64,000 nucleotides of DNA from Planococcaceae bacterium Storch 2/2-2 (GTDB lineage Bacteria; Bacillota; Bacilli; Bacillales_A; Planococcaceae), in contig WOYE01000008.1 in NCBI GenBank assembly GCA_009740415.1, forward strand, positions 1 to 64,000. Direction: 5' to 3'. The notes beneath the pieces are model-generated. The model searched no databases and was not told where the DNA came from. It saw only the letters and a program-made list of their open reading frames with translations. Position numbers and translations under genes: made by a program. Shown here piece after piece: positions 34,420-42,437 of the stretch (position 1 is the first letter of the stretch; each line of letters opens with the position of its first letter).

Positions 34420-35871
34420 ATGACGAGTTTTTTTAGTTTAACAGTCGCCATCATTCTCGTGTTGAATATGTTTTTAGCGATTGCGCTCATCTTTCTCGAA
34501 CGACGAGACCCTGCAGCGACGTGGGCTTGGTTGCTCGTCCTCTTCTTCATTCCTGTTCTCGGGTTCATCATCTACTTACTACTCGGGAGGCAATTGCGTA
34601 AAAAGCACTTATTCCGATGGGAAGATCAAAGTAAAATTGGAATTGAACAGTTGATCGACCGTCAAGTGAAGTCGTTAAAAGAAGGAAAGTTCGATTTTAA
34701 ACATAATACGACTGCTCGATACAACGATATGATTTACATGCATTTGCTCAGCAATCATGCCGTCTTAACGCAAGATAACGCCATCACCATTTTTGATGAC
34801 GGACACGATAAGTTCGAATCGTTGATCGACGACTTGGAACGAGCGACCGATCATATTCATTTTCAATATTACATTTTACGGCTCGACAATTTAGGAAGTC
34901 GTATTTTAGAAGTGCTCATCCGAAAAGCGAAAGAAGGCGTCAAAGTTCGTGTGCTGTACGACGATATCGGATCTCGCGGCATACGAAAAAAAGATTTCCA
35001 AGAACTGATCGATCACGGCGGAGAAGTCGGCGTCTTCTTCCCTTCTATTTTCCCACTCATTAATCCGCGACTCAATTACCGGAACCACCGAAAAATCGTC
35101 ATCATCGATGGAGAAATCGGGTACATCGGTGGATTTAACGTCGGAGATGAATATTTAGGGCTCGCTGAAAAGTTCGGTTATTGGCGGGACACGCATTTAC
35201 GCATTGAAGGAAGTGCGGTCCATCCTCTCCAAACACGGTTCATCCTCGACTGGACTCAAGCTTCTGAAAATGAACAAATCGAATACGAAGGACGTTACTT
35301 CCCTGCCGTGCCGGCAAAAGGTGACGTCAGCATTCAAATCGTATCGAGCGGTCCAGACTCGGAATGGGAACAAATTAAAGACGGTTACTTAAAAATGATT
35401 TTTAGCGCGCGTGAATACATTTACATTCAAACGCCGTACTTCATTCCGGATGCTAGCTTCATCGATGCCGTACGCATCGCTTCGCTATCCGGAGTCGATG
35501 TTCGCATCATGATTCCGAACAAGCCGGACCATATGTTCGTCTATTGGGCGACGTATTCGAACGTCGGGAAGTTATTAAAAGCAGGTGCACGCGTCTTCAT
35601 TTATGAAAATGGGTTCATCCATACGAAACAAATCGTCGTCGACGATGAAGTCGGAACCGTCGGAACAGCCAATATCGACTTCCGCAGTTTCAAATTAAAT
35701 TTCGAAGTGAACGCATTCATCTATGACAAAAACGAAGCGAAAAATTTAGCGAATTTATTTTATAACGACATGAAACAATCGAGCGAATTAACGTATGAAA
35801 TGTACAAAAATCGTTCCAATATGATCAAGATGAAAGAATCGATTTCTCGATTGCTTTCTCCCATTTTATAA
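34420..35871 (+). CDS. cls: cardiolipin synthase
   Basis: A 483-residue phospholipase D-superfamily enzyme that condenses two phosphatidylglycerols to cardiolipin. Two N-terminal membrane helices are followed by two HKD motifs: NHRKIVIIDGEIGYIGG and HTKQIVVDDEVGTVGT. ATG at 34420 has AAAGGA 9 nt upstream; a TTG three codons earlier overlaps it. Confidence 0.95.
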   Translation: MTSFFSLTVAIILVLNMFLAIALIFLERRDPAATWAWLLVLFFIPVLGFIIYLLLGRQLRKKHLFRWEDQSKIGIEQLIDRQVKSLKEGKFDFKHNTTARYNDMIYMHLLSNHAVLTQDNAITIFDDGHDKFESLIDDLERATDHIHFQYYILRLDNLGSRILEVLIRKAKEGVKVRVLYDDIGSRGIRKKDFQELIDHGGEVGVFFPSIFPLINPRLNYRNHRKIVIIDGEIGYIGGFNVGDEYLGLAEKFGYWRDTHLRIEGSAVHPLQTRFILDWTQASENEQIEYEGRYFPAVPAKGDVSIQIVSSGPDSEWEQIKDGYLKMIFSAREYIYIQTPYFIPDASFIDAVRIASLSGVDVRIMIPNKPDHMFVYWATYSNVGKLLKAGARVFIYENGFIHTKQIVVDDEVGTVGTANIDFRSFKLNFEVNAFIYDKNEAKNLANLFYNDMKQSSELTYEMYKNRSNMIKMKESISRLLSPIL

Positions 35872-35882
35872 AATGTTCTACC

Positions 35883-35928
35883 AAAAAGAGTACCGGCTCA
35901 CACAACGTGTGAATCGATACTCTTTTTT
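35883..35928. terminator. bidirectional terminator between cls and the VanY-type gene
   Basis: AAAAAGAGTA and TACTCTTTTTT flank an inner TCACA-caacg-TGTGA hairpin, giving U-runs in both directions. Confidence 0.85.
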
Positions 35929-35942
35929 CTTTCGTTCGCGCT

Positions 35943-36755
35943 TCATTCGACGCCTAAATATTCCTCTAACGTCAACTGTTTTTCATAAATCGTCGGAGCG
36001 ATTTCCTTACCGACGTACCGGAAATGCCACGACTCATACATGTAACCTGTAATGTGCTCTTTCCCTTCCGGATAACGTAAAATAAATCCGAAACGGTGCG
36101 CATTGTCACGCAACCATTTTCCTTCTTTCGTCTCTCCGAACGTACCGAAATCGATGCCACCTGGTCCACTAATGTCAAACGCTAAACCGGTTTGGTGTTC
36201 TGAAAATCCTGGTCGCGCACTGTAACGGTCTGCGGCATCTTTTCCATCACGTGCGACATAATCGTTGTACAGTTGGACTTGGTAATCGTACGAGCGAAAC
36301 GTACTGAAGGCGACGAGTTCCAAACCGTCTGCTGTTGCTGCACGCGCCATCTCTTCAAATGCAGCACGCGCTTCCGGGTCTTCGCCTGGATTGAAGTCAG
36401 CCGGGAGCGGATAACGCTTGCTCGCTAACAAAACACCGTCTACATATGTCGGATCAGTAGGAAGTTCGATTCCAGCCACGTATCCATTATCGTCCGCTTC
36501 TCCAGCATGAGATTTCGACACGTCATCCGATAAAGGAGCGTCATCTGTACGCTCCACTTCTTTTGGATTGTCTCGATCTTCTTCCACTGTTTCATCTTCT
36601 ATACTTGCCCGCTCATCGCTTAGTGATTGTGCATCCTCGAAGGTTTGCTCGGTTGGAACGTCTCCTTCTTTCCCCCATTCGACGTCGTCGCTATCGTTAC
36701 ACGCTACTAGCAAACAAGCAGCAAGAGCAACGACTGAAAGCTTACGTTTCTTCAT
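35943..36755 (-). CDS. VanY/LdcB-type D,D- or L,D-carboxypeptidase lipoprotein
   Basis: A 270-residue lipoprotein with a lipobox (LLVAC, Cys at 19) and an acidic disordered linker to about 95. A peptidase M15B (VanY) domain follows with the zinc-site motifs SARPGFSEHQTGLAFDI and ESWHFRYVG. Such enzymes trim peptidoglycan stem peptides outside the cell. It resembles B. subtilis YodJ/LdcB. GGGAG lies 7 nt before the ATG. It is monocistronic. Confidence 0.88.
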   Translation of the reverse strand: MKKRKLSVVALAACLLVACNDSDDVEWGKEGDVPTEQTFEDAQSLSDERASIEDETVEEDRDNPKEVERTDDAPLSDDVSKSHAGEADDNGYVAGIELPTDPTYVDGVLLASKRYPLPADFNPGEDPEARAAFEEMARAATADGLELVAFSTFRSYDYQVQLYNDYVARDGKDAADRYSARPGFSEHQTGLAFDISGPGGIDFGTFGETKEGKWLRDNAHRFGFILRYPEGKEHITGYMYESWHFRYVGKEIAPTIYEKQLTLEEYLGVE

Positions 36756-36897
36756 CTGTCCACTCCCTTTATTTTTCCATATTTTCTCTCTTTACTGTAC
36801 CATGCACGCACAATCGATTCTATCAAAACATCAAGGTTCTCTTTCCACAGTTGAAAAGCTGAAGCATATTTTCCTCTTCATGCCTCTCAGATGGGAC

Positions 36898-36929
36898 GAA
36901 AAAAAGTCTCGCCTACGATGAGGCGAGAC
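36898..36929 (-). terminator. yidC terminator
   Basis: On the minus strand GTCTCGCCT-catcgt-AGGCGAGAC is followed by seven Us. Confidence 0.9.
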
Positions 36930-36953
36930 AAAAGGAACATCCATGATTTCAAA

Positions 36954-37736
36954 TTACTTAGCAGTTGCTTCTTTTGCTTCTTCTGCTTCTTTGTAGTAAA
37001 ACTTGCGGCCTAAATACGTTTGGAAAATTAAAATAACCCCACCGACTGCCCAGTAAAGTGGCAATGCGGCCATCACTTGGCTTGAAATCATCATAATCAT
37101 AATCGGTGAAATGTAAACCATCATTTTCATCTGTTGCTTCTGCTGCTCAGGCATCGTCCATAACGAGACGCGTGCTTGAATGAAGTAAACGATTCCTGCG
37201 ATGATCATTAAAACGTAGTCGACTTGACCGAGTTCGAACCATAAAAATTCGTGTTTTTTCACATCTGGCGAGTACAAAATCGCAAAGTACAATCCCATGA
37301 TGATCGGCATTTGAATAATGAGCGGTAAACATCCCATGTTCAATGGGCTGACGCCGTGTTTTGAATAAAGCCCCATCATCTCTTGCTGCAACTTCATCAT
37401 TTCTTCTTGATTTTTCTCTGCTTTCGCTTCTTTCAACTTCTTCTGAATCTCATCTAACTCTGGACGAAGTGCATCCATTTTTACTTTCATCTCTTGTTGG
37501 TTTTTATAGTTACGCAACATGAGTGGCATTAATGCGAAACGAATAATAAGCGTAATGACAACGATCGCTAATCCGTAACTGTTGTTGAATAGTTCACCAA
37601 AATATTTCAGCAACCATTCCATCGGACGTACGAACGTTTTATAAAAAATACCTGTGCCGTTTTCGACACTTTGACAACCACTCAATACGAGAGCTGCTGT
37701 CGTCAACATTAAGACGAGCCATCCATTTTTCCTCAT
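36954..37736 (-). CDS. yidC: membrane protein insertase YidC (OxaA/SpoIIIJ family)
   Basis: A 260-residue lipoprotein insertase with signal sequence and lipobox (LVLSGC), then five membrane helices with the conserved arginine of helix 1 (IIRFALMPLMLRNYKNQQEM). A charged cytosolic coiled coil (about 80-115) and MGCLPLIIQMPI follow. It inserts membrane proteins alone or with Sec. ATG at 37736 follows GAAGGTG; an ATG seven codons upstream lacks an SD. No MifM-like leader ORF is seen upstream. Confidence 0.94.
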   Translation of the reverse strand: MRKNGWLVLMLTTAALVLSGCQSVENGTGIFYKTFVRPMEWLLKYFGELFNNSYGLAIVVITLIIRFALMPLMLRNYKNQQEMKVKMDALRPELDEIQKKLKEAKAEKNQEEMMKLQQEMMGLYSKHGVSPLNMGCLPLIIQMPIIMGLYFAILYSPDVKKHEFLWFELGQVDYVLMIIAGIVYFIQARVSLWTMPEQQKQQMKMMVYISPIMIMMISSQVMAALPLYWAVGGVILIFQTYLGRKFYYKEAEEAKEATAK

Positions 37737-37767
37737 TTTTTCACCTTCACATTTCAAACTATAAAAA

Positions 37768-37797
37768 AGTATACCTTACTTATTCACTCAATTACAA
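37768..37797 (-). promoter_or_regulatory. yidC promoter
   Basis: TTGTAA (37792-37797), an 18-bp spacer and TATACT (37768-37773) on the minus strand, about 32 bp before the start codon. Confidence 0.55.
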
Positions 37798-37903
37798 ACA
37801 GAATGGGTGAAGTGTCTGCATTCATGGCAAATTCATGAAGATTTTCGACCGTTCGACCTACTTTTCACATTTGCCGGTCGCTTCATCGACGATGCTCCCA
37901 CTA

Positions 37904-37930
37904 AAAAACACGCCACATTCACGTGGCGTG
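37904..37930 (-). terminator. terminator of the AraC-family gene
   Basis: On the minus strand CACGCCAC-gtgaa-TGTGGCGTG is followed by six Us. Confidence 0.88.
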
Positions 37931-37935
37931 CTTCA

Positions 37936-38733
37936 TTACGCTTGTTTAGGTGTTAGCTCGTACTCGAAAAAATTACGCTCTAAACTATTTCTAAACTTAC
38001 GCGGTGTTTCACCTGTATACTTTTTAAAAATACGTGTGAAATAACTTTGGTTACAGAAGTGGAAGTCATCCGAGATTTCCGAGATTTTTTTCGTCGAGAA
38101 ACGCAAGTAATATTGTGCTTCTTCAACTTTACGAATGTTAATGTATTCGACGAGCGTAACCCCTGTATGCTCACGGAAAATACGAGATAAGTGGCTCGTA
38201 CTTACGTTGAATCGTTCGGCAATTCCTTCGACCGATAAAAAAGATAACAACGAATCGTCGATATACTCGATCACTTCATTCACGGTATCATGTTGCAACT
38301 GGACCGGCTCTTTCTCACGGAGTGCATACATGTAAAACTCAATGAGCTCGTCTGCAATCCGTTCTGTGTTTCCTTCAGTTAGCTTCGTTTCTACGATTGA
38401 ATCACAAATCACATTGAATGAAAAAGCTTTGGAAGAAGATAGTCGCTCACGTGCTAGTCGGCGTGTCACCATACCTGACAATAAAATCAAGTAATTTTTC
38501 ACACAAAATGTTTCTCCTTCTTGCACTTCTACAAATTCAAGAAGACGTTGCACTTTTTCTTGAGCGCCTTGTTTATTGAGCTGTTCCAAATCTTTCAAAA
38601 ATGATTCTTCTAATCGATAAAAACTTTGCCAATCTACCGGTGTTGACAACTCCTCGTGAAAATCATGTCGAGCCAGTTGGCAAAGCGAAATTGGCTTTGT
38701 TGACTTTTCATTGCGTTCTACTTCTACATTCAT
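37936..38733 (-). CDS. AraC-family transcriptional regulator
   Basis: A 265-residue regulator. The C-terminal 100 residues form the double HTH of AraC proteins (LSVEGIAERFNVSTSHLSRIF and ISEISDDFHFCNQSYFTRIFKKYTGETPRKFR). The N-terminal 150 residues are helical with two cysteines and match no sensor domain I recognise. ATG at 38733 is best placed after GAGGTGAAGG. It forms a single-gene unit with its own terminator, so neighbours give no hint of its target. Confidence 0.88.
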   Translation of the reverse strand: MNVEVERNEKSTKPISLCQLARHDFHEELSTPVDWQSFYRLEESFLKDLEQLNKQGAQEKVQRLLEFVEVQEGETFCVKNYLILLSGMVTRRLARERLSSSKAFSFNVICDSIVETKLTEGNTERIADELIEFYMYALREKEPVQLQHDTVNEVIEYIDDSLLSFLSVEGIAERFNVSTSHLSRIFREHTGVTLVEYINIRKVEEAQYYLRFSTKKISEISDDFHFCNQSYFTRIFKKYTGETPRKFRNSLERNFFEYELTPKQA

Positions 38734-38800
38734 TTCCTTCACCTCTCGAACGACCACTCACACACTGCATACGATCCGTCCGCAATACTTCACGGTCGTT

Positions 38801-39199
38801 TTATTTATCTAATGGTTTTTCTTTTTTATCTTGATCAGTCGTCTTATTTCGTTCATCGTCTTTTTTCTCGTCGCTCAACTCTTCGTCCTCGATCTCTTCG
38901 TAATGCTGAACGCTCGTCTGAGCCCCTTCGCTTACCATTTCGTTATCTTTTAAATCATACGGATCTGAAAATCCTGCATGCACCTCTTCTTCCGATGCAT
39001 CTCCGCTCGGTTCATAAGAAACATCTTCGTGTGCGACATTTTCTTTGCCTTCTGAAAGGTTGTTTACGAGACCAGTCACTTTATCTTTCACGTCTGCAAC
39101 AACTTCTTTTACCTTTTCACGATTTTCTGGATTTCTTAAATAAGCAAATGCTCCTGCTGCTGCTGTTGCGATGAGTAAACCTTTTCCTTTTTTAGCCAT
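38801..39199 (-). CDS. YtxH-like general stress protein
   Basis: A 132-residue protein with a short N-terminal hydrophobic helix (LLIATAAAGAFAYL), then an amphipathic segment (REKVKEVVADVKDKVTGLVNNL) and a long acidic, lysine-rich disordered tail. This is the pattern of YtxH-type general stress proteins. The upstream sigma-B-like promoter supports membership of the stress regulon. ATG at 39199 is used because the ATG at 39208 is too close to the AAGGG. Confidence 0.75.
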   Translation of the reverse strand: MAKKGKGLLIATAAAGAFAYLRNPENREKVKEVVADVKDKVTGLVNNLSEGKENVAHEDVSYEPSGDASEEEVHAGFSDPYDLKDNEMVSEGAQTSVQHYEEIEDEELSDEKKDDERNKTTDQDKKEKPLDK

Positions 39200-39252
39200 A
39201 ATGATCATTTCCCTTCTGTTAGTTAAGTTCGAATGATTTCCTACTCAACTAA

Positions 39253-39277
39253 GTACCCGAATTTCAGGAAGAAAAAC
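39253..39277 (-). promoter_or_regulatory. sigma-B-like promoter of the YtxH-like gene
   Basis: On the minus strand GTTTTT (39272-39277), a 13-bp spacer and GGGTAC (39253-39258), about 55 bp before the start. It matches the sigma-B consensus GTTTAA-N12-15-GGGTAT at most positions. Confidence 0.7.
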
Positions 39278-39289
39278 ATATCAATCATG

Positions 39290-39670
39290 CTTTTTTTACT
39301 TTTTCACATAGCATATTCTATTCTATGCGAGAAAAATGCTTTAAAACGATTATTTTGTAAGACTTATTAGTAATAACGGCTATTTTCAATTTTTTTTAAG
39401 CTTTTTCTCTATTTTTTTAAGAGATTATTAACAAAGGGTTCTTTAGGCGCCATTTTTATTTGAACGACCGTACTTTACGCCTCATTCTTTCAATTTCATT
39501 TTACCTTGAGAAAGCTCACATTAGTTCTTTAGACTTCCATTAGTATTTAAGTTCTATTTTAGGTTTTTTTACCATTTTTGTAATAGATTCTTTCGTTTTC
39601 TCATTTTCATATTGCTTTTTATTCCTTTTTTCTTCAAATGAGAAGATTTTATTTTAATTGAGAATGGAAA
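39290..39670. other. AT-rich intergenic region without a visible gene
   Basis: About 380 bp of very AT-rich DNA lie between the stress-gene promoter and the acetyltransferase terminator. I find no ORF with a ribosome site and no strong hairpin with a U-run. Short repeats such as CATAG-N10-CTATG near 39305 are present, but their significance is unclear. Confidence 0.5.
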
Positions 39671-39672
39671 AT

Positions 39673-39716
39673 AAAAGCCTATGAGGCTCGATTCATTGAT
39701 CGGGCTTCATAGGCTT
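39673..39716 (-). terminator. terminator after the small acetyltransferase gene
   Basis: On the minus strand AAAGCCTATGA...TCATAGGCTTTT forms a stem of about 18 bp with minor mismatches and ends TTTTATTTT. Confidence 0.85.
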
Positions 39717-39734
39717 TCAGGCTTTCGACTCGAC

Positions 39735-40031
39735 TTACAACGTGCATTTCACGTCGTTGTATTCGTCTGCATATCGCTCAAACGCCATAATGACGTATGA
39801 ACAGACAGGCTCCATCCGGTATCCTTTCTCGCGTGCGTACGTTGCTGCACGGTCGAGGAGCTGTTTAGCAACACCGCCACCACGTAATGATTCATCGACA
39901 AACGTATGATCCATTACCATGACGTCACCTAACATCGTCCAAGTAATTTCAGCGACTACTTTTCCTTCACGTTCTTCACGAAAACCGTAAACATCTCCGC
40001 CAGCGTCGTGGAATTGTAAGTTAAGCTCCAT
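39735..40031 (-). CDS. small GNAT-fold acetyltransferase (YjdJ-like)
   Basis: A 98-residue minimal GNAT domain. The acetyl-CoA loop is SLRGGGVAKQLLD and the end is PVCSYVIMAFERYADEY, as in the short GCN5-related family of YjdJ/GTL3-type proteins with a conserved cysteine. ATG at 40031 is 7 nt after GAGGTGG. It lies 24 bp downstream of the DUF1002 gene and is probably co-transcribed. The substrate is unknown. Confidence 0.82.
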   Translation of the reverse strand: MELNLQFHDAGGDVYGFREEREGKVVAEITWTMLGDVMVMDHTFVDESLRGGGVAKQLLDRAATYAREKGYRMEPVCSYVIMAFERYADEYNDVKCTL

Positions 40032-40054
40032 CTTCGTTCCACCTCTTTTCGTCA

Positions 40055-40957
40055 TCAATTAAACCATGATTTAATTTTATCAAATAAATCGACAAAAAAC
40101 TGTTTGACGCTCTCCCAAAAACTCGGATCAACTTCGATGCTTCCAATTTTATCTTTCAATTTCGATGCGATTCCGTCCAATTGCTCTGACCATTTACTAA
40201 AATCGATTTCAAGCCCTCGAATTTTATCCATTAGATCGATGAGCAGTTGACGATCTTCATCGCTTAATTCAATTTTGAACTTACTCAACTGTTCGTTGAC
40301 GATCCGTTCGACATCTTCTTTCGTTGCCGGCGCTTGTTCAGCAATTTGCTGTTTAATCTCTGTTAACAGCGATGCAATTTCATCGCTATCGATCCCTGTC
40401 TCTTCCGCTAACTTCGTCGCGACGCCTAACTCTTCATTCGCTACATCCGTTCGCTCAGTATCGAGAACACCACCAGCACCTTCATACGCTTTGTAAATTC
40501 CAACGAGCGCTGAATGGCCTGTTACCGGCATCGGCGCTGCGACATCGACGATCGCATCTTCAATCCCTGCAGTGAGCATCGCTGTCGCATACATGTCGGC
40601 TGTCACTTGCGTAATATTGTTCGGTGTGACGATATTAATTTCAAGACCGTGTCCCGCTTCTTGTCGTGTAATTTTAGCCGATGAAAACATTTGTGCATTC
40701 GGATTACCGTCTGGAATGTATTTCAATAAATCTTGACCCGTTACCGATAATTCTTCCACTAAATCTCCATCGTCTACGCCGAGCGACTGTTTAACGGACG
40801 CTTTCTGTGTTTCGTTTAAATTCGCTCCGAGCGCAACGATCGGCACCCCGAGTTTTTCATCGACGACTTTAACCGCCCCTGCCATTTGTGGCATTTGTAA
40901 AGTAGCTACAAACAAAACGGCGATCAATAGCCAACTAAAACGTTTCATTCGTTTCAT
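40055..40957 (-). CDS. secreted DUF1002 protein (YpuA-like)
   Basis: A 300-residue exported protein with signal peptide MKRMKRFSWLLIAVLFVATL (cleavage near MAGA). The DUF1002 region covers about 35-200 (LGANLNETQKASVKQSLGV, NIVTPNNITQVTADMYATAMLTAG). The C-terminal 100 residues are amphipathic helices, possibly a coiled coil. B. subtilis YpuA is the nearest family I recall; its function is unknown. GGAGGG precedes the ATG. Confidence 0.85.
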   Translation of the reverse strand: MKRMKRFSWLLIAVLFVATLQMPQMAGAVKVVDEKLGVPIVALGANLNETQKASVKQSLGVDDGDLVEELSVTGQDLLKYIPDGNPNAQMFSSAKITRQEAGHGLEINIVTPNNITQVTADMYATAMLTAGIEDAIVDVAAPMPVTGHSALVGIYKAYEGAGGVLDTERTDVANEELGVATKLAEETGIDSDEIASLLTEIKQQIAEQAPATKEDVERIVNEQLSKFKIELSDEDRQLLIDLMDKIRGLEIDFSKWSEQLDGIASKLKDKIGSIEVDPSFWESVKQFFVDLFDKIKSWFN

Positions 40958-41015
40958 TATAAGTTCCCTCCTCGTCGTGTACTATTCATACGCTTCACGC
41001 GATGAGAAAGTTGCA

Positions 41016-41879
41016 TTACGACTGAAATTTCGTCCAACCGTCTTCTTGCACAATGAGACGTTTTTTCATGAGACGACCGAGCGCTCGCTTGAAAGCCCCT
41101 TTGCTCATTTGAAACATATCTTGAATTTCTTGAGGAGATGATTTGTCTGTAAATGGCATTTCGCCACCTACTTGTTGCAAATAATCGTAAATGACTTGCG
41201 CATCGTGATCGAGACGCTCTTCACGTCGTGGTAAAAAGGATCCGTTCATCGTTCCATCGTCTTTCACTCCGATAATACGGACGTCGACGAGTGAACCGAG
41301 ACGTGGTTCTTCCGTACGCTCCGACTCGTGAACGAAAATACGGTACATCGGTTCTTCTGTTAATAAAAAGCTGCCGACTGGTAACAGACGGTACGGACGC
41401 GCTTTCATGTCCGCATTGTGCAACTCTTCAGGTGCTTCTGCGATCGTCGCACGAACGAGCTCTTCTGTCGCCAGACGTGCGAACAACGTACCGCCACCAT
41501 CTGTACGGAGCGTCATGTACAATTGATCGCCATTTTGTGGCCACAATTTCTCAACGTGTGGAAGGTCGCTACGGTCGACGAGCACTTCGATGTTGGCGCC
41601 GATGTCTACGTAAGCTCCTTCGTCGCGTTCAACACGGATCACTTCGGCCCATCCGTACGTTCCTACGGTAATGCGTGGGACGAACATCGTCGCGACAATT
41701 TCTTCTCGACGGCTCAAATATAAAAAGACGTCAATGTTTTCGCCAACTTCAATGTCTTCCGTCTGTTCAGATGCGTTCATATACACTTCATCACCGTGCT
41801 CATTGACGAGCAACCAACGAGATCCTTCTTGATCTGCTACTTGCAATGTCGTAATCGTTCCTACTTCTAACTTCGTCAT
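41016..41879 (-). CDS. cvfB: CvfB/YitL-like S1-domain RNA-binding protein
   Basis: A 287-residue protein with three S1-like segments (GTITTLQVADQEGSRWLL, GWAEVIRVERDEGAYVDIG, GSLVDVRIIGVKDDG) and a C-terminal winged helix (SSPQEIQDMFQMSKGAFKRALGRLMKK). CvfB binds RNA and affects virulence-gene expression in Staphylococcus. It starts 13 bp after mntR and is probably co-transcribed with it. Confidence 0.92.
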   Translation of the reverse strand: MTKLEVGTITTLQVADQEGSRWLLVNEHGDEVYMNASEQTEDIEVGENIDVFLYLSRREEIVATMFVPRITVGTYGWAEVIRVERDEGAYVDIGANIEVLVDRSDLPHVEKLWPQNGDQLYMTLRTDGGGTLFARLATEELVRATIAEAPEELHNADMKARPYRLLPVGSFLLTEEPMYRIFVHESERTEEPRLGSLVDVRIIGVKDDGTMNGSFLPRREERLDHDAQVIYDYLQQVGGEMPFTDKSSPQEIQDMFQMSKGAFKRALGRLMKKRLIVQEDGWTKFQS

Positions 41880-41892
41880 ATCGTTCCATCCT

Positions 41893-42300
41893 TTATGAGC
41901 GAATACGCTCTAACTTTTTTAAAAATTCCGGGCTTTCTTCCATCGCTTCCACAAGGTCTGTAATGCGATCGATCGCATTCCAACTTAAATGGTGCTCGAT
42001 TCCTTCGACGTCATTATAAATATTTCCCTCTTCTACGCCGATTAACCGTAAAAATTCTTCGAGCAATTCGTGACGTCGGACTAATTTTTTACCAAATTTC
42101 ATACCGCGTGCGGTTAATTCAAGACCGCGATAACGTTCGTAGTACACATATCCTTCTTTATGAAGGCGTTGCGCCATTTTCGTAACGGACGACGGCTGAA
42201 CCGCTAACGCTTCAGCAATATCGGATACGCGCGCCTCTCCGCGTAATTCATACTGTAAATAAATTTGTTCAATATAATCTTCCATTCCTGGTGTTGCCAA
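41893..42300 (-). CDS. mntR: manganese-responsive repressor MntR
   Basis: A 135-residue DtxR/MntR-family regulator, close to B. subtilis MntR through MEDYIEQIY (D8 is a metal ligand), [20 protein letters not shown] and [14 protein letters not shown], which holds further ligands. With Mn(II) it represses manganese importers; none is in this window. The start is TTG at 42300, with GGAGG 8 nt upstream. Confidence 0.95.
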   Translation of the reverse strand: MATPGMEDYIEQIYLQYELRGEARVSDIAEALAVQPSSVTKMAQRLHKEGYVYYERYRGLELTARGMKFGKKLVRRHELLEEFLRLIGVEEGNIYNDVEGIEHHLSWNAIDRITDLVEAMEESPEFLKKLERIRS

Positions 42301-42333
42301 CTTCTCTACCTCCGTATCATTTCACTCCATGAT

Positions 42334-42372
42334 GAAAAGAAAAGGATGCCCGTTCGTTTTCTCCGGTCATCC
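42334..42372 (-). terminator. hairpin with U-run between the acetyltransferase gene and mntR
   Basis: On the minus strand GGATGACCG...CGGGCATCC is followed by TTTTCTTTT. It lies 66 bp after the double acetyltransferase stop and is probably its terminator. The candidate mntR promoter at 42380 lies upstream of it. Confidence 0.7.
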
Positions 42373-42379
42373 TCTCTCT

Positions 42380-42407
42380 ATTATGCCACAATATGAACAT
42401 TTAACAA
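42380..42407 (-). promoter_or_regulatory. candidate mntR promoter
   Basis: TTGTTA (42402-42407), 16 bp and CATAAT (42380-42385) on the minus strand. Transcription would begin at the foot of the terminator-like hairpin, which is unusual and lowers confidence. Confidence 0.4.
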
Positions 42408-42437
42408 CTTACAACTTATCGAACAAACGCAAGCCTA

